From: CAZYQW01 sp964649825
GTDB lineage: Bacteria > Planctomycetota > B15-G4 > JADJEK01
DNA: 64,000 nucleotides
Assembly: GCA_964649825.1 (NCBI GenBank)
Contig: CAZYQW010000121.1
Coordinates: 67,077 to 131,076, forward strand
Direction of reading: 5' to 3'
The translations under genes and the position numbers were made by a program. Under the pieces are notes generated by a model, which saw only the letters and a list, made by a program, of their open reading frames with translations, did no database searches and was not told the DNA's origin. Shown piece after piece: positions 18,539-25,928 of the stretch; the stretch's first letter is position 1, and the number at the start of each line of letters is the position of its first letter.

Positions 18539-19345
18539 CTACGGCGCGTCCCGAGATTCCTGGAACTGGAACTTCTGACCCAGGTAGACGCGCCGCACCT
18601 CGGGATCGTTCGCGAGGTCGCGCGGGAGACCTTCCCGAAGGATGTTCCCGTCGCTGATGATATACGAGCGGTCGGTCGTCGCGAGCGTCGAGTGGACGTC
18701 GTGGTCGGTGAGGAGGATCCCGATTCCGCGCTTCTTGAGGCTGACCAGGATCTCGCCGATCTCCTCTTTCGCCTTCGGGTCGACGCCGGAGAACGGCTCG
18801 TCGAGCAGGATCAGTCGTGGGTCGGTCGCGAGCGTCCGGGCGATCTCCAGCCGGCGGCTCTCGCCGCCCGACAGCGTCTCGGCCCGGTTGCGCGCGAGCC
18901 GTCCGATGCCGAGTTCGTCGAGAAGCGCGTCCGTGATCGAGCGACGTTTGTCCTTCGGATAGTTCCGCGCCTCGAGCACGGCGAGGAGGTTCTCCTCGAC
19001 GGTGAGCTGGCGGAACACCGACTTCTCCTGCGACAGGTAGCCGATGCCGAGCCGAGCGCGCCTGTACATCGGCTCGCGGGTGATGTCCCGCCCCTCGAAC
19101 ACGACCTCACCACGGACTGGGGTGATCAAGCCGACGGTCATGAGGAACGTCGTCGTCTTTCCCGCTCCGTTCGGGCCGAGGAGGCCGACGATCTCGGCCG
19201 CGTCGACGTGGAACGAGACGCCGTCGACCACGGTTCGATTGCCGTAGATCTTGACCAGACCGCGCACCTCGAGCAGGTGTGCGGTCGCAGCCGGCTCATT
19301 CGCCTTCTGCGTGCGCGGAACGCGCACCGCAGCCTTCTTCGTCAT
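18539..19345 (-). CDS. lptB: LPS export ABC transporter ATP-binding protein LptB
   Basis: A 268-residue ABC ATPase. LptB powers extraction of lipopolysaccharide from the inner membrane with LptF/LptG. Walker A is GLLGPNGAGKTTTF, the signature is LSGGESRRLEIA, Walker B is LILLDEPFSGVDP, and the H-loop is LLTDHDVHSTL. The segment YLSQEKSVFRQLTVEENLL is the LptB-specific variant of the Q-loop region. The N-terminal 20 residues are a basic extension. The start overlaps the lepB stop by four bases (ATGA). Its presence implies a diderm envelope with LPS-like lipid. The other lpt genes are not in the window. Confidence 0.95.
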   Translation of the reverse strand: MTKKAAVRVPRTQKANEPAATAHLLEVRGLVKIYGNRTVVDGVSFHVDAAEIVGLLGPNGAGKTTTFLMTVGLITPVRGEVVFEGRDITREPMYRRARLGIGYLSQEKSVFRQLTVEENLLAVLEARNYPKDKRRSITDALLDELGIGRLARNRAETLSGGESRRLEIARTLATDPRLILLDEPFSGVDPKAKEEIGEILVSLKKRGIGILLTDHDVHSTLATTDRSYIISDGNILREGLPRDLANDPEVRRVYLGQKFQFQESRDAP

Positions 19346-20973
19346 CGAATCAGCTTCCAGCGGAAGTGAGGGAAGATCGGCCAGAAGACGGCGATCGCCT
19401 TGCCGAGGAGGAGTTCGCGAGGAACGAAGCGGAAGCGCTCGTCGCGAAGCGGTTGGATCACCGGGGCGGGACCGACCGGCGTCCGGTACGTCTCGCCGTA
19501 GACGTCGATGAACTCGCGGGGGTTGTTGGTGCGATCGTTGCGTTCCCTCATCACCTTGGTGCCGTCGGAGAACGTCGCCTCCTGTGCGGACCACATCCGG
19601 CCGTCGCTCGAGTTCTGCGTGTTGTCGCCGAGCGCCAGGAGCGCATCGTCGGGGACTTCGAAGTACTGGCGGCGGTTGTTCGTCGTCACGAGGTAGTGGA
19701 TGTCGCGATGCACCTCGATCTCTTCCAGGGTCGCGCCGCCCCCGACGACCCCGAACTCGACGGCGTTCTCCGACGTCCGCGGCTCGGGGTAGAGCGGGGT
19801 GGGGTCGTCGCCGCCGTCGCTCGAGTCGATCTCGTACGCGAACGACAGCAGCGGCTCGCCGTCGATCTCGATCGAGAGCTCCTGATCGACGTGGTAGAAC
19901 GCGACCTCCGTCGCCTTGCCCGGATCGAGCGCGAACTGCGCCGACGCCACGACCGGCGAGTCCCCGACGACTGCGGTGAGGGGCTCTCCATCGCCGGTGC
20001 GGAACCCGGACTCGATGCGCGTCTCGCCGGTTCCGACCGGCAGGATCGCACGATGCTCGATGCCGGACGCGAACAGGACGATCCGGAGCTCGCGCGCGCC
20101 GTCGTCGGGCGTCGCCTCGCAGCGAAACGCGAGGTCCGAGACGTTCTCGGTCCCCATCTCCGGGAGGTGGATCGGCGCCGGGATTCCCCAGTCCGGATCG
20201 TAACCGTCCAGATACGCGTCCCGGATCGACTCGCCGTGGCCATAGCGGATCATCGTGTTCGCGGTCACGAGGACCGTGTCCCCGTCGATCTTCCGGTCGC
20301 CTCGCACGACCTGGAAACGCGAGTCGAAGCTCTCGCCGGCCTTTCCCGAGGGATAGATCGTCTTCAGGACCGAGTCGCGCACGGAGCGCGGCTTGCGTGC
20401 GATCCGCATCGGACCGTACGAGCCGTCCGCCCGCTTCGGTGCGACGTGGATGTCGCCATTGAAGATCATCAGCTTCTCGCCCGGCAGCCCGATCAGCCGC
20501 TTGATGTAGTTCTTGCTGCGGTCGAGGGGGTATTTGAAGACGATCACGTCGTAGCGACACGGCTCGTCGATCAGGTACGAGTACTTGTTGACGAGCACCC
20601 GATCGAAGATCTGCCGGTCCTCGTTGCCGAGGATCGTCGGCTGCATCGATCCGGTCGGGATCTTGTAAGCCTCGATCAGGAAGTGCTTCAAGACCAGCGC
20701 CATGACCACGGCGATCGCCAGGCACTCGATGTTCTCGGCGACGACTCGGCCGCGTCCGATCCCGATGAGGTAGCCCATCCACGCCAGCAGCCCAACGCCA
20801 GCGTAACGGCCTTTCTGCCAGAGGAACGTCGTCCGCGAGTCTGCATCGAGGATGCCGCCGACCGCGAAGACGAGCGCCACGCCGATTCCGGCGCCGATCA
20901 AGAGGAAGCGGAACGCGGCGGCCTGCTGCTCGGCGGTCGGCGGCGGCGGTGCGGGTGGTTTCTCTTTCGTCAT
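19342..20973 (-). CDS. lepB: Signal peptidase I with a large inserted domain
   Basis: A 543-residue leader peptidase, far longer than the 200-320 residues typical of the family. It cleaves signal peptides at the outer face of the membrane. Two hydrophobic segments near residues 22-40 and 58-72 precede the catalytic site. Serine 109 is in IPTGSMQPTI and the general-base lysine is K158 in NYIKRLIGLPGE. The last conserved box appears as LALGDNTQNSSDGRMW. Between the lysine box and this last box lies about 280 residues of mostly beta-rich sequence (for example LAFRCEATPDDGARELRIVL and VEFGVVGGGATLEEIEVHRD), resembling a LamG-like jelly roll inserted in the periplasmic part. The many exported proteins in the window would be its substrates. 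Cotranscribed with lptB. Confidence 0.93.
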   Translation of the reverse strand: MTKEKPPAPPPPTAEQQAAAFRFLLIGAGIGVALVFAVGGILDADSRTTFLWQKGRYAGVGLLAWMGYLIGIGRGRVVAENIECLAIAVVMALVLKHFLIEAYKIPTGSMQPTILGNEDRQIFDRVLVNKYSYLIDEPCRYDVIVFKYPLDRSKNYIKRLIGLPGEKLMIFNGDIHVAPKRADGSYGPMRIARKPRSVRDSVLKTIYPSGKAGESFDSRFQVVRGDRKIDGDTVLVTANTMIRYGHGESIRDAYLDGYDPDWGIPAPIHLPEMGTENVSDLAFRCEATPDDGARELRIVLFASGIEHRAILPVGTGETRIESGFRTGDGEPLTAVVGDSPVVASAQFALDPGKATEVAFYHVDQELSIEIDGEPLLSFAYEIDSSDGGDDPTPLYPEPRTSENAVEFGVVGGGATLEEIEVHRDIHYLVTTNNRRQYFEVPDDALLALGDNTQNSSDGRMWSAQEATFSDGTKVMRERNDRTNNPREFIDVYGETYRTPVGPAPVIQPLRDERFRFVPRELLLGKAIAVFWPIFPHFRWKLIR

Positions 20974-21178
20974 CGGTCGTGGGTCCCGGAACGTTTACGG
21001 GGCGCAGGATAGCGTGTTGGGAGGGGGGGTCGGAGGGCGATTCTGGGGATGGAATCGAGCCGGGTCTGGACCGGCCCTTCGCCGGGTGGAGACGGTTTTC
21101 GAGAGTTCCTTGTCCGTCGGCGACGGTGGACGTCGTTGCTTCCCCGCGAACGAGACCCGATCCTCTAGGGAGCGACCC

Positions 21179-22486
21179 ATGCGGACCACGACGATCACTC
21201 TGACCCTCTCCACCCTGTTTGCGGCCGGTCTGCGAGCCGACACCATCGAGGTTCCCGGCGATTATCCGACGATCGGGGCCGCGCTCGCGGCCGCCGGAAG
21301 CGGCGACACGATCGAGGTTTCTTCCGGGATGTACTTCGAGCGCGTGACGATTCCCGCGTTCAAGGCGGGTCTGAAGCTCGAGGGGAAGGGAAGCGTGATC
21401 ATCGACGTCCACCCGAGTCGAGTGGGCTACGGTTACGGGATCCGCATCGACGCGGTCAACGTCACCCTCGAGAACCTCACGATACGCCACGCTCGAACCA
21501 GCGGCGGCTCGATCGGCTACGGCGTCTTCGGGCCGAGCAACGTCCATGGCCTCACGCTCGAGGACGTGACGATCGAGGACTGCGGCTCGAACGCCGTCTA
21601 CGTGTTCGGAAACGACGTGCGCCTCGATGACTGCGTGATCCGCGCCAACTTCGACGGCGTCTACGTCGCCGGCTCCGGGACGAGGGTGACCGAGCTGACC
21701 GCCTACAGCTCCGACACCGCGATCGAGATCCACGGTCCGATGGTGCGGGTGGAGAAGTGCGACATCTCCGCGTGCGAGACCGGGATCGACCTGAACGCGG
21801 CCGACTTCGGGAAGATCCGGTTCAACACGATCCGGGGCTGCGAGGAGGGGATCAGCGGCTACGGCGCCTCGGTGACGATCAGCGGCAACGAGGTGATCGG
21901 GTTCTCCGACGTCGGGATCTACCATGAAGGTGATTTCGCGTCGATCACGAAGAACGAGGTCGCCAACGGCGGAGAGAGCGCGGATGGAATCCACCTCTAC
22001 GTCGCGGACGAATCCAAGGTGAAGGACAACGAGGTCTCCTACGTGGGCGGCCGCGGACTGCGGGTCCGCAACTCGAACAACGTGGTCGTCCAGGACAACG
22101 AGCTGAAGCGTTGCGGAGGCTACAACGAGCCGTACGGGATGGAGCTGTTCGACATCCACTTCTCCACCGTCACCGACAACGAGGTCGTCGACACGTGCGG
22201 AGACGGAATCTACCTTCGCGGCGACGGGAACGTGATCGCCGACAACGAGGTGAAGAACAGCACGTTGGACGGAATCCGGGTCTTCAGCGGCTCGAACAAC
22301 CAGGTGATCGACAACAAGGTCCAGAACAACGCGGGCGAGGGGCTCTGCAACTCGGGCAGCAGCACGACCTGGCGCGAGAACTCCGCGAAGAAGAACCGCA
22401 TCGACCTCGCGAACAGCGGCACGGTCTCGTCCGTCGACAACGAGTACAAGACGGGCGGGCCGGGAACGACCCCGGAAGTCGAGTAG
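21179..22486 (+). CDS. Secreted right-handed parallel beta-helix protein
   Basis: A 435-residue exported protein. The ATG at 21179 follows AGGGAG by seven bases and starts a signal peptide (MRTTTITLTLSTLFAAGLRA). It begins with the pectate-lyase-like entry IEVPGDYPTIGAALAAAGSGDTI, a hallmark of the NosD/PbH1 families. Many rungs of about 22-24 residues follow with patterns such as VTISGNEVIGFSDVGIYHEG and NVVVQDNELKRCG. Such folds bind or cleave polysaccharide, but no catalytic residues can be assigned. A second member of the family is encoded at 59475-60875. The gene is divergent from lepB across 205 bases that contain a G-rich run. Confidence 0.9.
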   Translation: MRTTTITLTLSTLFAAGLRADTIEVPGDYPTIGAALAAAGSGDTIEVSSGMYFERVTIPAFKAGLKLEGKGSVIIDVHPSRVGYGYGIRIDAVNVTLENLTIRHARTSGGSIGYGVFGPSNVHGLTLEDVTIEDCGSNAVYVFGNDVRLDDCVIRANFDGVYVAGSGTRVTELTAYSSDTAIEIHGPMVRVEKCDISACETGIDLNAADFGKIRFNTIRGCEEGISGYGASVTISGNEVIGFSDVGIYHEGDFASITKNEVANGGESADGIHLYVADESKVKDNEVSYVGGRGLRVRNSNNVVVQDNELKRCGGYNEPYGMELFDIHFSTVTDNEVVDTCGDGIYLRGDGNVIADNEVKNSTLDGIRVFSGSNNQVIDNKVQNNAGEGLCNSGSSTTWRENSAKKNRIDLANSGTVSSVDNEYKTGGPGTTPEVE

Positions 22487-22514
22487 CCCGCCGGCTCCTC
22501 GCGAACGAACGAGA

Positions 22515-22549
22515 ACGCCGGGCGTCGCGCGGAGCGCTGGGCCCGGCGT
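22515..22549. terminator. GC-rich inverted repeat between convergent genes
   Basis: ACGCCGGGC (22515-22523) pairs perfectly with GCCCGGCGT (22541-22549); the loop contains an inner GCGC/GCGC stem. It lies between the convergent beta-helix and lepA genes and could stop transcription from both sides. No U-run is present on either strand. Confidence 0.6.
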
Positions 22550-22573
22550 CGAGCGTCTCGCGGGGCGGACGCC

Positions 22574-24385
22574 TCAGTCGTCGTCGCGCGCGGAGAGGAC
22601 GGCGAGGAACGCCTCCTGCGGGATCTCCACGTTGCCGACCATCTTCATCCGCTTCTTCCCTTCCTTCTGCTTCTCGAGCAGCTTTCGTTTGCGCGTGATG
22701 TCGCCGCCGTAGCACTTCGCCGTCACCTGCTTGCGGAGCGCCTTGATGTTCTCCCGCGCGATGACCTTCCCGCCGATCGCGACCTGGAGCGCGACCTCGA
22801 ACATGTGGCGCGGGATGTTCTTGCGCAGGATCTGAAGCACCTTGCGCCCCCGCGACTCGGCATGGTCGCGGTGGACGATCATGGAGAGGGCGTCCACCTC
22901 GCTGGAGGAGACGAGGATGCGCATCTTCACCAGGTTCGCCGTCCGATAGCCGAGGATCTCGTAGTCCATCGTCCCGTAGCCGCGAGTGAGCGACTTCAGG
23001 CGGTCATAGAAGTCGAACACGATCTCCGACAGAGGAACTTCGAACTCGAGCAGGACGCGGCTCTCGCTGATGTACTCCTGGTGGAGGAACCGGCCGCGGC
23101 GATCGATCGCGAGGGTCATCAGCCCGCCGACGAACTCGGCCGGTGCGATGATGTCGAGTTTGACGACCGGTTCGCGCAGCTCCTCGATCCACGTCGGGTC
23201 GGGGAGCTGGGCCGGGCTCTCGATGCGGATCGTCTTGCCATCCGTGGTGAGGACCTCGTACGTGACGTTCGGCGCGGTCTGGACGATGTCGATCTTCGAC
23301 TCGCGCTCCAGACGTTCCTGCACGATCTCCATGTGGAGGAGGCCGAGGAACCCGCAGCGGAACCCGAACCCGAGCGCCTCGGACGATTCCGGCGTGAACG
23401 AGAACGACGCGTCGTTCAGGGCGAGCTTCTCGAGCGCCCGCCGCAGCGTGTCGAAGTCCTTGTTCTGCACCGGATAGATTCCGCAGAAGACCATGTGCTG
23501 CGGGGCCTGGTAACCGGGCAACGCCTTGACCTGCGACGCGAGCCGGTCGGGGCAGACGGTGTCGCCGACGCGTACGTCGGAGAGCGTCTTGATGCTCGCA
23601 ATCAAGTAGCCGACCTCGCCGGCCCCGATCGTGTCACGAGGGACCAGCTTGCGCGGCGTGAACACTCCGACCTCGAGCGCTTCGTAGGTCGACCCGACGC
23701 CTTTCATGCGGATCTTGTCGCCGCGCTTCAAGTGTCCGTCGAACACGCGCACGTGGACGATCACCCCACGGTAGTCGTCGAAGACCGAGTCGAAGATGAG
23801 CGCGCGCAGCGGAGCGTCCGATTCTCCGTGCGGTGGTGGGATCTGGGTCACGATGGCCTCGAGGATCTCGTCGACGCCTTGACCGGTCTTCGCGCTCACG
23901 CGCAGGACGCGTTCGCGCTCCATCACGAGCATGTGCTCGATCTCCTCCTCGATCTCCTCGGGCCGCGCAGTAGCGAGGTCGATCTTGTTCAGGACCGGGA
24001 TGATGGCGAGCTTGCACCGCTCCGCGAGGTGTGCGTTCGCGACCGTCTGGGCCTCGATCCCCTGCGCCGCATCGATCAGCAGGAGCGCTCCCTCGCACGC
24101 TTGAAGGGCCTTCGACACCTCGTACGAGAAGTCGACGTGCCCCGGAGTGTCGATCAGGTTCAGGACGTACGCCTGGCCGTCCCTGGCCTTGTACTCCATC
24201 GTCACGGCCTTCGCCTTGATCGTGATGCCGCGCTCGCGCTCGAGGTCCATGCCGTCGAGCATCTGCTCCAGCAGAGCCTCCTTGCGCACCGTCCCCGTCA
24301 CTTCGAGGAAACGGTCGGCGAGCGTCGACTTGCCGTGGTCGATGTGCGCGATGATGCTGAAGTTCCGGATCCGTCGTTGGTCCAC
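22574..24385 (-). CDS. lepA: Elongation factor 4 (back-translocating GTPase LepA)
   Basis: A 603-residue GTPase that binds the ribosome and assists initiation or recovers stalled elongation. It starts with GTG at 24385, three bases after the rdgB stop. G1 is AHIDHGKST, switch and G2-G3 are RERGITIKAKAV and DTPGHVDFSYEVS, and G4 is VLNKIDLATA. The LepA-specific C-terminal domain is complete (VTAKCYGGDITRKRKLLEKQ, GKKRMKMVGNVEIPQEAFLA). Length is normal. It is the last gene of an rph-rdgB-lepA cluster. Confidence 0.97.
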   Translation of the reverse strand: MDQRRIRNFSIIAHIDHGKSTLADRFLEVTGTVRKEALLEQMLDGMDLERERGITIKAKAVTMEYKARDGQAYVLNLIDTPGHVDFSYEVSKALQACEGALLLIDAAQGIEAQTVANAHLAERCKLAIIPVLNKIDLATARPEEIEEEIEHMLVMERERVLRVSAKTGQGVDEILEAIVTQIPPPHGESDAPLRALIFDSVFDDYRGVIVHVRVFDGHLKRGDKIRMKGVGSTYEALEVGVFTPRKLVPRDTIGAGEVGYLIASIKTLSDVRVGDTVCPDRLASQVKALPGYQAPQHMVFCGIYPVQNKDFDTLRRALEKLALNDASFSFTPESSEALGFGFRCGFLGLLHMEIVQERLERESKIDIVQTAPNVTYEVLTTDGKTIRIESPAQLPDPTWIEELREPVVKLDIIAPAEFVGGLMTLAIDRRGRFLHQEYISESRVLLEFEVPLSEIVFDFYDRLKSLTRGYGTMDYEILGYRTANLVKMRILVSSSEVDALSMIVHRDHAESRGRKVLQILRKNIPRHMFEVALQVAIGGKVIARENIKALRKQVTAKCYGGDITRKRKLLEKQKEGKKRMKMVGNVEIPQEAFLAVLSARDDD

Positions 24386-24388
24386 GAT

Positions 24389-25024
24389 TCAATCCAGACT
24401 GGCGTTGTCCACGAGGGGGGCCGTGTTCTCGCGCTCGGCCAAACTGGAAAGGTGCGGCTTCATGCGGCGGAGCGCGTCACCGCGGTGGCTGATTCGATCC
24501 TTGATCCCGGGCGGCAGCTCGGCGAACGTGCGGTCTTCGGCCTCCGGTCGGAACAGAGGATCATAGCCGAAGCCGCCGTCGCCGCGCTCGCGGGTGAGGA
24601 TCGTGCCCGCGCACGAACCGCGCTCCTGCGCGATCACCTCGCCCCGGCGCGCGAGCGTGGCGACGCAGACGAACCGCGCCGTGCGCCGCGGCTCCGGCAC
24701 GCCTTCGAGCCGGGACAAAAGGTCGCGCCGGTTGTCGGCGTCGGTGGCGTCTTCGCCGGCAAAACGCGCGGAGCGGACGCCGGGGGCGCCGTCGAGCGCG
24801 TCGACGCACAGGCCGGAGTCGTCGGCGAGGACGGGAAGGTCGGTGGCCGCGGCGAATGCCAATGCCTTGATGCGGCTGTTCTCTTCGAAGGACGAGCCGG
24901 ACTCGTCCGGGTCGAGGTCGATGCCGACGTCCTTGGGCGTCACCACCTCGAGCCCAAGTCCGACCACGATCCGCTCGAGCTCTTGGCGCTTCTTCGCATT
25001 GTTCGACGCGACCAGGAGCTTCAC
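24389..25024 (-). CDS. rdgB: Non-canonical purine NTP pyrophosphatase (ITPase, RdgB/HAM1)
   Basis: A 211-residue enzyme that removes dITP, dXTP and their ribo forms from the nucleotide pool. Family motifs are LVASNNAKKRQEL at the N-terminus, SFEENSRIKALAFA, VLADDSGLCVDALDGAPGV, GFGYDPLFRP and the C-terminal SHRGDALRRM. It overlaps the 3' end of rph by four bases (ATGA), the common rph-rdgB arrangement. Confidence 0.96.
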   Translation of the reverse strand: MKLLVASNNAKKRQELERIVVGLGLEVVTPKDVGIDLDPDESGSSFEENSRIKALAFAAATDLPVLADDSGLCVDALDGAPGVRSARFAGEDATDADNRRDLLSRLEGVPEPRRTARFVCVATLARRGEVIAQERGSCAGTILTRERGDGGFGYDPLFRPEAEDRTFAELPPGIKDRISHRGDALRRMKPHLSSLAERENTAPLVDNASLD

Positions 25025-25743
25025 GAGTTCGCCTCCAACGCCGCGGTTTGCGCGGAGACCACCTGCTGGACGCCCCCGCGCGCGAGCGCGAGCAGCCGCA
25101 ACAGGGTCGCCTCCGGAAACGTCCCCTTCTCCGCCGTGCCCTGGACCTCGATGAACTCGCCGTCGCCGGTCATCACGACGTTCATGTCGACTTCGGCGGC
25201 CTGGTCCTCCGCCGCGCTGAGATCGGCGAGCGCCATCCCATCCACGACGCCGACCGAGACCGCGGCGATTCGACGAACGAGCGGCGAGCGCGCGATCATG
25301 CCGGCGGCGAGCGCGCTCGCCACCGCGTCATGGAGGGCGATCCAGGCCCCGTTGATCGCCGCCGTCCGCGTGCCGCCGTCCGCCTGGATGACGTCGCAGT
25401 CGATCCACGCCGTCTTCCCGGGGACGTTCGTGAGGTCGACGGCGGCGCGCAGGCTTCGTCCTACGAGCCGCTGGATCTCGCTCGAGCGGCCGTCGACCCG
25501 GCCGCGTGCGGAGTCGCGCAGCTTGCGACGTGGAGTCGCGCCCGGGAGCATCGCGTACTCGGCGGTCAGCCACCCTCGGCCCGATCCCATCAGCCAGGGC
25601 GGAACGCCATCCTCGATCATCGCGGTGCATAGGATCCGCGTTCGTCCCCACGTCACGACGACGGATCCACCGGGGTTGTCGGTGAAACCGCGCTGGAACG
25701 TCAAGGGGCGGATCGCGTGGTCGGGTCGATCGTCGGCGCGCAA
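25021..25743 (-). CDS. rph: Ribonuclease PH
   Basis: A 240-residue phosphorolytic 3'-5' exoribonuclease that trims tRNA 3' ends. A TTG start at 25743 is used, with GGAG six bases upstream; there is no better start near it and the conserved start RADDRPDHAIRPLTFQRGFT follows at once. Other motifs are SVVVTWGRTRILCTAM, GRGWLTAEYAMLPGAT, RKLRDSARGRVDGRSSEIQRLVGRSLR and DCDVIQADGGTRTAAI. It is the first gene of the rph-rdgB-lepA cluster. A 10-bp perfect hairpin lies just before it. Confidence 0.96.
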   Translation of the reverse strand: MRADDRPDHAIRPLTFQRGFTDNPGGSVVVTWGRTRILCTAMIEDGVPPWLMGSGRGWLTAEYAMLPGATPRRKLRDSARGRVDGRSSEIQRLVGRSLRAAVDLTNVPGKTAWIDCDVIQADGGTRTAAINGAWIALHDAVASALAAGMIARSPLVRRIAAVSVGVVDGMALADLSAAEDQAAEVDMNVVMTGDGEFIEVQGTAEKGTFPEATLLRLLALARGGVQQVVSAQTAALEANS

Positions 25744-25761
25744 GGCGGGCTCCGCGGTGAT

Positions 25762-25789
25762 CCCCGCCCGGTTCGAGCGCCGGGCGGGG
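25762..25789 (-). terminator. Perfect 10-bp GC hairpin upstream of rph
   Basis: CCCCGCCCGG (25762-25771) pairs fully with CCGGGCGGGG (25780-25789) with an eight-base loop. It lies between the VIT/VWA stop and the rph start on the minus strand, 18 bases before rph. It may terminate upstream transcription or be a stable rph leader hairpin. Confidence 0.55.
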
Positions 25790-25853
25790 GCGAACCGAGG
25801 ATTTTAGGCGTTTGGGCGGTCGAGAGGCGAGAGGTAGCCGACGAATTGGCTCG

Positions 25854-25919
25854 CCTCGCGATGCGGGGCCGGGCCGAACACGGCCCACCGCCGTCCGGCC
25901 GACGAGCCACATCGCGAGG
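25854..25919 (-). terminator. Long inverted repeat with nested hairpin after the VIT/VWA gene
   Basis: CCTCGCGATG (25854-25863) and CATCGCGAGG (25910-25919) are perfect inverted repeats. They enclose GGGCCG-AACA-CGGCCC (25871-25886). The structure begins nine bases after the VIT/VWA stop codon on the minus strand, so it probably ends that transcript. Confidence 0.55.
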
Positions 25920-25928
25920 TCGGGAGCG

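Noticed and set aside
19346..22159. Upstream extension of the lptB frame through lepB and the beta-helix gene
   Set aside because: It overlaps two well-supported genes; the real lptB begins at the ATG overlapping the lepB stop.
22805..25807. 1000-residue plus-strand open frame over lepA, rdgB and rph
   Set aside because: It is antisense to three canonical genes and has shadow composition.
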